From Synaphobranchus kaupii (Eukaryota; Chordata; Actinopteri; Anguilliformes; Synaphobranchidae): a DNA stretch of 64,000 nucleotides. Below, in pieces: positions 21,612 through 33,600 of the stretch (position 1 is the first letter of the stretch; every line of letters starts with the position of its first letter). The stretch spans positions 26,390,281 through 26,454,280 of the forward strand of contig CM056391.1 of NCBI GenBank assembly GCA_029718625.1, in the 5' to 3' direction. The translations under genes were made by a program, and so were the position numbers. Under the pieces are notes generated by a model. The model worked only from the letters and a program-made list of their open reading frames with translations. It made no database searches and was not told the origin of the DNA.

Positions 21612-24600
21612 GTGGGTGATATAGGCCTAGTTAATATAGCTTACGTCTTTTAAGTGTTGTGTCAGGACTCCTCGTGTACCATAGCTACTATCTAGCTGTC
21701 TATCTGGGACTGCTTGCTTGCAAGCAAATAGCCAACTAGAGTTGGGTGGCTGCTGCGCAAAGTATTTACGCGTTACAGTCAACGTGACTGTTCTGACTGT
21801 TCGGCTATAACTTACCTAACGTTGTTTACATGTCAGCCATCTAGCCGGCTAATTTTATTTGATTCCGATCTTGATTGACCTGCCTAGCATAGCCTAATAA
21901 AGGTTACATAAAAATAAATACATTTAAATAGTTATAGATTTGTAAATAGCCTAATGTTGCTCCCCAAGGCAACACGTCTCCCTCATTTTGGATTTAAACT
22001 GACTTTTTTGAACATTTGTTCGCTACTATAGGCAGCCTAATGTTTTAGTTACATTTATTTGTTATTACTTACCACTTTACTACTTTTTCTGAATTTCTAT
22101 TTTCTAAAGCAACGTGGGTGGTAATTTAAGCAATTTGACAGCATTCACGTGTATTTGCAGTGAAATTTGCACTTTTATAGGCTAATATTCAGTAGATCTC
22201 CGTAGCCTACATGCAAGTTTTTTTGCAGTATACATTGATTCACTGGAAGATTATGAGTGCGTGGTATTAATTCATGAAACAACGTTGCCGGCTAATTTAA
22301 AGTGCACACGCACTGCTGCTTAGAACGCAGAAAAGATGACAAAATATTGCAATGTTTCAGGCTCATATGGTTACATTTAAATATGGGAGCACGTGTTAAT
22401 TATTTATACATTTGTTTGACACATGAAAATACCGCGGTGTTCGTTACGGGAAACCGCGTATGCTACATCGAGTGCGTAGGCTATTCGTTTAATTATCAAA
22501 GGTGATCCAGCACTGGTTTGAGTAGAGTCGTGTTTTTCGGGACTAAAACATTCGGTCTCTTCTCGTCTAAACCTTGCTCCATATGGACCTCTGGCTTTCG
22601 ATATGAATATCTTCAGACAGAACTTGCAGAATTACTCAATTCGATTCCGTTCGGCCGAAAAACGGCTCTAAGTTACAGCGTTCACGTTTTTTTCTATGGA
22701 GTTAGATGGGGTTCTGTCTGAAGATATTCATATTGAAAGCCAGAGGTCCAGATGGAGCAAGTCTAGACCTTGCTACATTCCCATGGACTCTGTTTAGAGA
22801 GCTTCATAAGCCAGGGGTTCCCAAACTTTTTTCTGATGTGACCCCAAATTAATGCTCACAAATGTACGTGACCCCAACACCCAACACATGTGCACGTACG
22901 CACGCATGCACACCTGTTGAAAATGACATAAATTACAGAGTAGATTAAATTTATGTTTGGTTGAAATGCATGAAGTAACGATTACATTTTTATATTTGGG
23001 TTGTTGAAATGTTGGACATGTAGTACATTCACATATTTGGAAGAGACAAAAAAACTTTCTATTCTTATTTTCAGAAAAAAAATGTAATAAAAATTTCAGG
23101 CGACCCCACTTGGGGTCGTGACCCACAGTTTGTGAACCCCTGCCATCAGTCGCACTAGATCACTACATTGTAACGTATATTGCTTGTCAATTTGTAAACA
23201 TAGGAATTGGCGAAAAAAGGAACAATACACGTACCAAAAATTCACACATCTGTTCTTTTACATCCTAGATTCCTGCTCGAATCTCTGGAGGACTTGGACA
23301 CAAGTCTCAGAAAATTGGATTCGAGACTTTTTGTTGTACGGGGTCAACCGACAGAGGTATTTCCTCGGCTTTTCAAGGTCAGTGTCAATTTTTATATTGA
23401 GCAAACATTACAGCGGCAGTCTTGATTCAAGCAAACATTACAGCAGCAGGTCTCATTGTCAAAGCCGGTCTTTCCTATAATTGACTAAATACTGTTTATT
23501 CTAAATGATGTGTAGGCTATAGTAAGCCTTCAAATGTGCAGGTCAATGTGATTTGGTTCTCTGTTCGATTTGCTGTGCTTTCTAAACATGAGCATAATTT
23601 TAAGCAGTGCCATAGAACTGTTTATTAAATAAAATTATGAAATATTAGGCATTACTTAAATAAATAGCTTATTTATGTTATTAGCTGTGATGGTATACAA
23701 TTGGAAAACTTGGAGTTCAGTTTTCCTAAAACTTTAAGTAACTTGCCATAAAAGTGCATCACGTTCCATCATATTGCATGTCCTGCAAGGCATCCAGGAA
23801 CAAATTCATCAATAGCTGGCAACAGTGAAGGAGAAATACCATAGCATTCCTCCAAAACATAGCCTAGGCTACTTGTCATGCATAATAAGTTGAGACAGAG
23901 GTTTTTTGGCAACCAGTACTGTTCCAGAACTAAACTATATGCAAGCAATAAGTAGATGCATAGGAATTCCCCAGATATGGTCTTGCATACTTTGGAAGCA
24001 CTTGCTGGACACAAAAAGCTTGACTCAAAAATTCAGCATAGCTGTCAATGTGTTGGGCTGCTGACTGCTGAGTAACTCTGCTTTGGAAAAACAGCAAAGG
24101 GAAGTCTTGACAAAGCTGCACAGGCAATGATTTGAAGCCTACAAATCTTGTGAATTGGTAAATTGGACAGTAATTTGACAATACCTCCTCTCTCACTGAC
24201 ATGTATCCCTTTGAGAAAAATTATATTTGCTTTTTCTGTGTCAGGTGGCTGCAACATAATGTCAACACGAGGGAATAGATCAAATCTTAACCTTGGCACT
24301 AAAATAATCTGCCAGCAGCATCAGGTTCATAAACAGTCATTATTCCTGGTCGAATTGTGTTTAAAAATATAAATTCCCTGTCTTATGTGAGGTAGGCTAA
24401 TGTATTCTCTGCCATAGCAAAGGGATGAGACCAGTCAATGGAAATGAATTCACTTGGAGTGATCGGAGACAGACTTTTGTAAACTATTTTGAAAATTCAG
24501 ACAAAAAATATCGGGAACAGATGTATTAATGTTGTTCATGGTAGAAGCCATAGCAGGGTATAGAACAGCCTCAGAACCTGGCTTGTGGGTTCAGTATGTG

Positions 24601-27600
24601 TTCAAAATATGCAGACCCTGACTTTTGATGGTAGTGTTTCTTGAATTTATAGCCTTTAGTGTGCATTTTGATTAATTTATTTTAAAATTATAGCCTAGAG
24701 TATGCTTTCATCTGTGGTGTTTGAGCTACAAGAAGGGGGAGAACGTGCATAGTGTTCCCAAAACCTGTTTTATGTCTTAATAATGAGCGTGCTCATTTTA
24801 GTTGGGGTCAGCTATCTGCAGCTGGTTAATTTTTGCTTAAACTGCATCAGATCTTATTGCATTCCCTTTCACAACATCACATTAAATATCATTAATAAAT
24901 AGATCAGGTTACATTAAATTGTCATATTTGTACCAAAGGGATCAGAAAAGCTGTTAATGTAAAAACAACGTTAAAAAAATTTTTTAAAATTGTTTAAAGG
25001 GTTCAAAGCTACCATATTTCTTCTCTGTTTGTAGGTGACTGACGTCAGCACGAGTGTGTGTACATCAGTTACTACCTGCTGTGTTTGTACGTGAGTGAGA
25101 GAGATCATGTCTTTCTTTAGGTGGATGCACTAGGTGGAATTGTTAGTACAAGGGCTAGGTCAAGGGATTCAAAGTAAAGCAGATTTGGCTTTTACTTGCA
25201 CTTACTTAATGTGAGTCTGCAGAGTGCATTACTCTTATGAAAGGGTACGGTGACTCAGATGTGGTTTAATTGTAAGACGAAATGGCTGTTTTTTTAGAAT
25301 CACCAATTCTATTACAATACAGGTAAGTAGAATTTGGGTTCTTTAATAGCCAAGACGTGAAGTAGGAACACGACATAGGCAGACCATTATGGATGTATCT
25401 TTAAGGAGCTTCTTTGGAAGTGTAAAAGCTTGTTGAAAGGCGTTGTGATGGGGAACGTTTTTTCCGCACTGAAAAATCAGTAATTGAAGTGAAGGGTTGT
25501 CGGGGGAATAAATTAAATGCAGTCCAATCAGTTTGCCAAAGGTGTGGATGAACAGTTTTCCATTTTCATGTTTGTGCTCTTAGGAAAAAAAAAAAAAGGC
25601 AGTAACTAGGGCTGGGCGATATATCGCAACGATAATTATCGATTGCAATAACGGCCGTTGCCAGCATGTGGGGTATTGCCTTTCTTTTCTTTTTTTCTTT
25701 TTTTTATCTTTAATTATACCTGATGCGGTAGTAATCTAAACTTCAAAACCCGTGTGAAATTCTTCCGGGGAAAAAAACGTCATCGCTGTCTACTGCGTGT
25801 TGATAAGACGGACAATCACAGAAGCGTTGCACCTTTCATGCGATTGACAAAAACACACCACATGATCACGTGAAAGCTGTACGACCTTGCTACTGGTTGG
25901 CTGTCTTATCAACACTCAATAGATATCAGCGGTGATGTTTTTTTCCCGGAAGCACGTGAAGTTTTGATGTTTACTGCCGTATATTGGGCATACTTAATGA
26001 AAAAAAGACGAAAAGAAAGGCGTCCCACGCGGTGGCAACGGCCGTTATTGAATTCGATAATTATCGATGTTGTAGTAACGCCCAGCCCTATAACACATCC
26101 ATTAATAAGGATGTGTGGTCTTTGGTTCATTGTGTTATTTGCTAAAAGATGGCTTGACCATGTAAGCTCGGAGGGCTAGCACCCTGACACAGTTTGACTC
26201 TGACTTGTGCCTTCTGCTGTGTAGTGACCCCCCCAATGCGGTTTTATTTATTATTTTTGCCTTAATCTCTCCCTATTGTCTGTTCCCAGGAGTGGAATGT
26301 CACGCGCCTCACCTTTGAGTATGACTCTGAGCCGTACGGCAAGGTGAGGGATGCCGCCATCATTAAGATGGCACAGGAATTCGGAGTGGAGACACGGGTG
26401 CAGAATTCACACACCCTCTACAACTTGGACAGGTCAGGAACGCTCCCATTGTCCCGTTTGAACAAACTTGCACATCAAGGTTCTATGACGTGGCACTGGA
26501 GAGAAAACCTATCTGTATTCCCTCATGGCTTTTTTTACTCATGATAAAGATATAACTATCCTACATTTCTTTAGTGGATACTGGACTTACATACAGGGAT
26601 AATGGGTTAAATGAAAGATAATAACAAGATTAAATAGGACCTGGATGTCTAGAGAATTTGATAATAACAATTGCATACATATTGGATATTAATGCAGTCT
26701 GTTGGGTCACTCACTTTATGACTCGTTAAAAATTTGAACGACATCACAGACCGAAGGCCTGTGACATCCAGAATGAATGAGGAAGAAACGAGGTCTAGCA
26801 CACGTCAGCGATGCGGCATGTTCCGCTTAGCAGTCGAAAGTGTTCTCAGTTGTGGAACAACAGAAATCACGGTGTGATAAAGGGCTGTGTGACCTCACCA
26901 GACTTAGGAGGAGGTGATGCGAATAGTCAATCAGGGAGGTCTCTACCAGAAGGTATGCGGGGAACAGCAGAATGAGGTCTGGCATCGCCCCTTTCAACCT
27001 GCTGCATTCTCTGCCTTAGCAAAAGGATGAGACCAAATTCCTAAATAATCAAGAAACGCATTCATGAGCAAGCCTGTAAAATGGCCATTCCCTTCCTGAA
27101 ATATGCTAAACTTTGAGCTAAATTGCAACTGTCAGCATATTTTATAACTTATAAGTTAATCGCATGTTTATATTGCGCTAATACAATGGTCTGTTATTTT
27201 TTAAAGATTACTCTTAGGTGATGCATTTTTTCCCCCAACTATTTAGAAATATTATTTTGTTAAACATTTTTAGAGTAAAGTAATACGTATTTCCCACAGT
27301 GACAAAAAAGCTTGCAATTATATTTTTTACAGTTATATAAACGTGCTTCAAACCATTAACGTGCATAGCCTAGTGTCTGCGAGCTCAGAGGAGGGTTGTT
27401 ATGCCGCCTTCTCAAGAATGCTGTTGCACATGACTTTCCCATCTCCCTGGCAACCGGGCTGTTTGTGTGGAAGTGCTGCCACCTGGTGGCGGCCGACCGT
27501 GGCCAGCAGTCACACTACAGAACATGTGCGGCTGGTGGAAAGTAATGTTGCGAGGCAAATCAGTCACCCTCACAGACATGTGCTTCCAGGCGCACACTTC

Positions 27601-30600
27601 CATGCTGCAGCAGGCACATGGAGGCCTCCTGACACACGGGATGTCTGGCAGGAAATGATCCAATGGGAGGAGTTAACTGTGTTTACCGATATAGATGCTG
27701 TTGTATAAGCTTGAGCACAGGTCATAGTCTTGTGGTTAGAGTAAATAAGAGACAGGCACTGGCTTTTAAGGGTTGGTTTGATTCACTTTTCATTGGTTTT
27801 CCCATTCGATTTATGATTCCTTCCTAATATGTTTTTTTTTTATGTGTAGTGTTCCTGACTAAAGTTCTTTAAGACCAAACCCGCCCCGCCCATCACCTTC
27901 CCAGATAAATTTGTGTGCAATTGTGCTAATTTCTGACAAATTATTCCTGTCAGTCATTATTTTCATTTCTTCCTTGATGGGTGCTGATATAATTATAGTT
28001 TTAATAATATGGGTAATATGCTCAGTAGGAATGTATTCGGGCAGAACATCTGCAGACCAAATGAATGGATCACTTAGTCTTCTTTTTTATTTTTTTACTT
28101 GTTTGTACAGGAATATGAAAAATAAAATTGATATATATATATATATATGTGTGTATTTTTGTAAGCTGAAAATATTAATTGCCTTATTCCATTATGTGGT
28201 GATGATTCATGATAAATATTATTACAATGGTTTTAGAATGGCTGTTCGTAAAAAAAAGCTGTATCTCGGCTCCTCCCAAACAGAATAATTGAGTTGAACA
28301 ACAACAGCCCCCCGCTGACCTTCAAGAGGTTCCAGGCCATAGTCAATCGCTTGGGGCTCCCCAAGAGGCCCCTAGCAACGGTCACTAAGCAGCAGATGGA
28401 CAACTGTCGGACTGCCATCTCGGACAACCACAACGAGCGCTACGGTGTACCATCGCTGGAGGAGCTGGGTGAGGGACCGGCATCTGTCAATCTGTCTGAC
28501 TTCACCCCTCCATAGAGACCATACGGTCATAACCAAAAATCCACAGTTCTTGTAAGGCATGATGTACTTATTGACATCTTCAGGTACTCGCTATATGATA
28601 TATCAAACTACTCCCCAGTGCAAGTGTTGTTATATCGGATTTGTGTCCGTACCAACGTTAGCTGCGCAGTTTCATGAATTGACAGAACGCTTGCATTCCT
28701 GCGTTTTCCCTGTCAGTTTCTGCACTGCATATAATGCATTTTTATTATGTTTGGATTAAAGACCTCTATAGGAAAATTATTATTATTTTAAAAGGTAACT
28801 AATGCTTTTAAGGGATTTATTTGATTGATTTCCTCTTTAAGAGGTCAGTTAGCATCATTGTCGCCCACGGCCGGGCGTCTCTCGCCTCGCGTCGGATCTT
28901 GAGCCTGCACAACAACATGCCTTTGACGTAGTTCGCCGCTTCCTGTTCGGCAGGTTTTAAAACGCATGGACTGAACCCGGCGGAGTGGAAGGGGGGCGAG
29001 ACGGAGGCCCTGGAGCGTCTGGGCAAACACCTGGACCGGAAGGTACGCAGTCCTCCGGCCCTTCCTTCACAGCCGTTCGTTAATTGAGACCCGCGCGCTA
29101 ATGTCGCGAGGAATCACTGACGAGGCCCCCAGTCCATTGTCCTGTCTGGGCTTATCTGTTGCGAAATGCATTGTCGGTCACATGCCACAGGTGTAAAGTG
29201 AACGGCTCAGCAGAAAAAATAAAAATCACCCGTGAGTACGAGATGCCGGCCGTCTGCCCTGTTCATGTGATCTTCCTGCTTTATGGCCGTTTTAGGCTTG
29301 GGTGGCGAATTTGGAAAGACTGCGGATAAATATCTGCTCGCTGATCGCCAGCCCCACCGGCTTGAGTCCCTACCTACGGTTCGGCTGTCTGTCGTGTCGG
29401 CTGTTTTACTACGACCTACGAGAGCTATACATGAAGGTGAGATTCGTTATATCGAGCTTGTTTATTTCATTTATGTTTTTTTCCACCGCTTACATACTAG
29501 TCGGCTGCACACTTGCGCCTGACAACATTGGCGCGTTTTGTAAAAATCATCGACATAACGGTTTGTAAAAAAAAAAAAAGCCATAGTTTAAGTTTAATAT
29601 TTATCAGTCTTGCGCTGTCCATTGTTTTCTCTGCCACTGTCACGTTTAGAGGTTCATTTGATGATGGTGATGCGGTCAGACATCATATACAGTAAATGAA
29701 AAATCAATCCAATGTGAAGCTGCGTGATTTTTTCTTTTATGCAGCTGTAATCCTATCTATTATTGAAATTGAGATTGAAATTGAGCCAGATCTTCTGGGT
29801 GTCTTTCATTCAGGTGAAAAGCCGTGCTGTATTGTGAGTCAGTGGAGAAGAAAATATAGCTGTTGAATTTCGAACGCAATTTCTAACAAGAGAATCTGGA
29901 TCAGTGTTCGGATCCGTTGTCCATTTGATATCATGGCGGTGACCGACACCCAGAATTTGTCCCCGTGTGTGTGTGCTTCCCCAGGTTCTTTCCCTGAATC
30001 TCTCCAATAATAGTTCAGTTAATGAGACAATTGAATATTGTCACAATGTAAAAATAAATGGAGGCGGGCCTTTGGTCATGTGCAGTGTAGTGTAAAATAC
30101 ATTTGGGCTATGTGTTCATTTTTCTTGCAGTCATTTTAAAGATAAATTGGTGCGGAATTTGATGTGCAGAAAAGGAAGTTCAGTCTAATCCTCCACTGTC
30201 GCCCCCCGCCCAGGTGCGGAAGCACTCCAGTCCTCCGCTCTCGCTTTTCGGACAGCTGCTGTGGAGGGAGTTCTTCTACACGGCCGCCACCGACAACCCC
30301 AACTTCGACCGCATGGAGGGGAACCCCATCTGCGTGCAGATCCCCTGGGACCGCAACCCCGAGGCGCTGGCCAAGTGGGCGGAGGGCCGCACGGGGTTCC
30401 CCTGGATCGACGCCATCATGACCCAGCTGCGGCAGGAGGGCTGGATCCACCACCTGGCCCGGCACGCCGTTGCCTGCTTCCTGACGCGCGGCGACCTGTG
30501 GCTCAGCTGGGAGAGCGGCATGAGGGTACGTACGGGTCCTGTCCGGATTGTGCCGTAACATGGGGTACACTTCACAGTTTTGGGGGCACCTGGTACTTCT

Positions 30601-33600
30601 GTGCCCTGACTGGAAGTGATGGGCTCTGCTTGCTTGACCCTTAATGAGGTCAGAGGTCAAGGTTTCCCAGGTTTTTCATTGAAATTGTGTTGGCCAAAAA
30701 AATAAATAAATTAGCATTTTTGGCATTGGTTGTATAGTTTTATATTTTCATAGGCTGTTGGTCATCCGTGACCGTTGTAGTGTACCGGTGGTCTGCTGAT
30801 ACCCTCGTTTTTTTTTCTGTGGTTCATGGGAGAAAAGGTTTGGGAACCACTTCCATGGACAGCTAGCATTTTGTAGGTTCCAGATGTTTGCTTTACTGCT
30901 AGGGTTGATCAGTGCAGTTGCAGTTTCCACTCTCAGTAATTATTCAGTTTATTGATACTGTTTTTGGAAAATGTCCGTTCTTGAGAGCTGATAGTAAATA
31001 GGTATGGAGGTTGTGCCCTTATGGAACTCATTTGGTGTTGCCCTCAGGATGTGAAATGAACACCAGCCACCAGCCAAATGCTGGTAAAAGGTTGATAGTG
31101 GCTAGTAAAATTCTTACTCTAGCAGCCACTTTGGCTGGTAACCAACCAGGTTGTGTTATATTGTAAAAGGTAATGTGGCTGGTAATGTTGACAGTGGCTG
31201 GTGATTTTTAGAATACACAAGCCACTCTGGCCAGTGGGTGAAAATGTTACTTTCACACCCTGGTTGCCCGTTAATAGCAGTGTAATAACAGGGGTTTGAT
31301 TTTCATATCTTCTTAGCTCCTGCGTGTTTTCAAGCAAGTTACTGTCAGCGAGCTGTGCAATAGTGTGTAAGATCAGGTGAACGCTTTGTTATTTGTATAA
31401 ATCACCTTACTTTTGTGTCATATGAGGTAATAAAGGCTTTACAGTGAGATATTAGTTAACGTTAGTGTTTGTGTCGTGGGTATGTTAAGTAGTTTGTGCT
31501 CAGGGAGCCATTATTAGGGACATTCGTGTACACTGTCACCATGCCCCTTTCTATCAAATGTTCAGTTTTTGCAACGATTGGTCATGGTATTTGTTTGGAA
31601 CCAATCGTTGGTTGTGTTATTACTTTTTGCATGTGCTAAAAGGTTTTGCACATGCTAAAGGTCTTAGTAAAATCAGGCCCCAAATGTAAATCAGGTCTCC
31701 CCGGGGAATTGAAGAGGAATTGCACCTGCGATAATGAGCTGGTTTGGAGGTGCTTATTGTGTGCGGTTGTACTGAGGTGCCCCTCCCCTACAGGTGTTTG
31801 ACGAGCTGTTGCTGGACGCGGACAGCAGCGTGAACGCGGGCAGCTGGATGTGGCTCTCCTGCAGCGCCTTCTTCCAGCAGTTCTTCCACTGCTACTGCCC
31901 GGTGGGCTTCGGCCGGCGCACCGACCCCAGCGGGGACTACATCAGGTGGGGCACCGCGGCGCCGTAACGCCAGGGGGGAATTCGCACGCCCTATAACGCG
32001 CCCTCTTTAACCTGGGCCACCGTTGTCACCTGGACGATGCTAAAGGATGTCCTAAGAGAGAGTTCGCAATCCCGTTTCGGCATGATCTTGTGCGGCGCTG
32101 TACCTTCGACGGTCGACGGCGCCCGTTGCGTCGCACGTTCTTAGAATTGTCGGTGCGTGCATTTCGAAAGGCGAAAACGTTTAACGTCACATGCTCGACA
32201 CGCGGCCAACTGACATTCTTTTGCGCTGACGGCGACATACTTTAGCGTTTGTTTTTCCAACTAAAGAAGGCGCGCGTGTCATTACTGCAGAAGGGCATTC
32301 CAAAAATGTATAGAGAATTAAAGCTCTCGGTGTATAGCGAGGTCATGAAGGGGACTAATTTCAGTGCTTGTTTCTGGCCCGTACCCGCAATGTGTTGACT
32401 GAGTGCGCTGTTCTTTTGCCTGTAGGAGATACGTACCGAAGCTCAAGGACTATCCGAACCGATACATCCATGAGCCGTGGAATGCCCCAGAGACCGTGCA
32501 GAAGGCGGCAAACTGTGTCGTGGGCGTCGACTACCCCAAGCCCATGATCAACCATGCCGAGGGCAGCCGCCTCAACATCGAGAGGATGAAGCAGATCTAC
32601 CAGCAGCTGTCGCACTACAAAGGGCTCAGTGAGTAACTCCCAGCTCCTCTCCATATAGCTTCGGCTGATCCCCTCGGGTCCTCCGCAGTGTACGTTTAAC
32701 TTCTCGCAATGCGGCAGTGTATCGAGGCAGTGTTTAAAATATACAACGGGAGTTGCGCGTCACATGGATTTACATAAAATAATAGCTTGTATTTCCCCAT
32801 TCCCTATCAGGAATCCAGGCTTGTGCAGGGCCCAGCGCTGCCTTTTTCAATGTGCACACCATAGGAAAGGAAGTGGAGAATAGGAAGGTTTTATTGATGT
32901 AGGCTACCAAATTTTTCAATTTTTTATTGCTGAAACGTCTCTAAATGCAGTAATTATAGCATGCAGCCTGTATAAACCAATGGCAATTAAGAATTTCAAT
33001 TATGGCATGTGTTAAGAGGTGCTTATAAATAAACCGTGTTACTCAGTTCCCAACTATTATCTGACTCAGTCATGATTCCTGTAAATGTTTTGATTGCCAC
33101 AATTAAAAAACGCTTCTCTGCCTCCCTTGGGATGACAGATAAATGGATATTTGGATGATTAATTATAAGTATTTATAAGGGCAATTCACGTGTGAGTGGA
33201 TGCATTAATTATAAATTAATATTTCAAAAATTAAAGACAATCAAGAATTGTTTGTATAATCTAGGAGAAAGATTTTGGAGACACAGACACAAGTACATTG
33301 TGCAATTATTTGTTGAACTTACAAAATGCACTGAAATACATTTTTATGTGAATATTTCATAAAGAACATGTTCTACGTGCAGAGCGAAAGATGTGAACAA
33401 AGTACAAAGGTTAGTGAACTTCAGTTCTTTTTCTGCATCAACAGTACTTAGATTCTTGTAAAACCTGGTCACTAGGTTTAGGTAATACAGGTATAGGTCA
33501 CGTTTAAAGCACATTGCATCCGTGATCAACAAGGGTCTAAATGAGCAGATGAGCATGCAACAACTGGGGCAAAGACAATTTGGTCTTAATTTACACACAG

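Noticed and set aside
27343..27708. 121-codon + frame in cry2 intron 3
   Set aside because: No similarity to any family I know; histidine- and tryptophan-rich without conserved motifs, and within an intron.
30136..30660. 174-codon - strand frame and a 127-codon + frame over cry2 exon 7
   Set aside because: Open because almost every cry2 codon there ends in G or C; low-complexity proline/glycine peptides, not genes.
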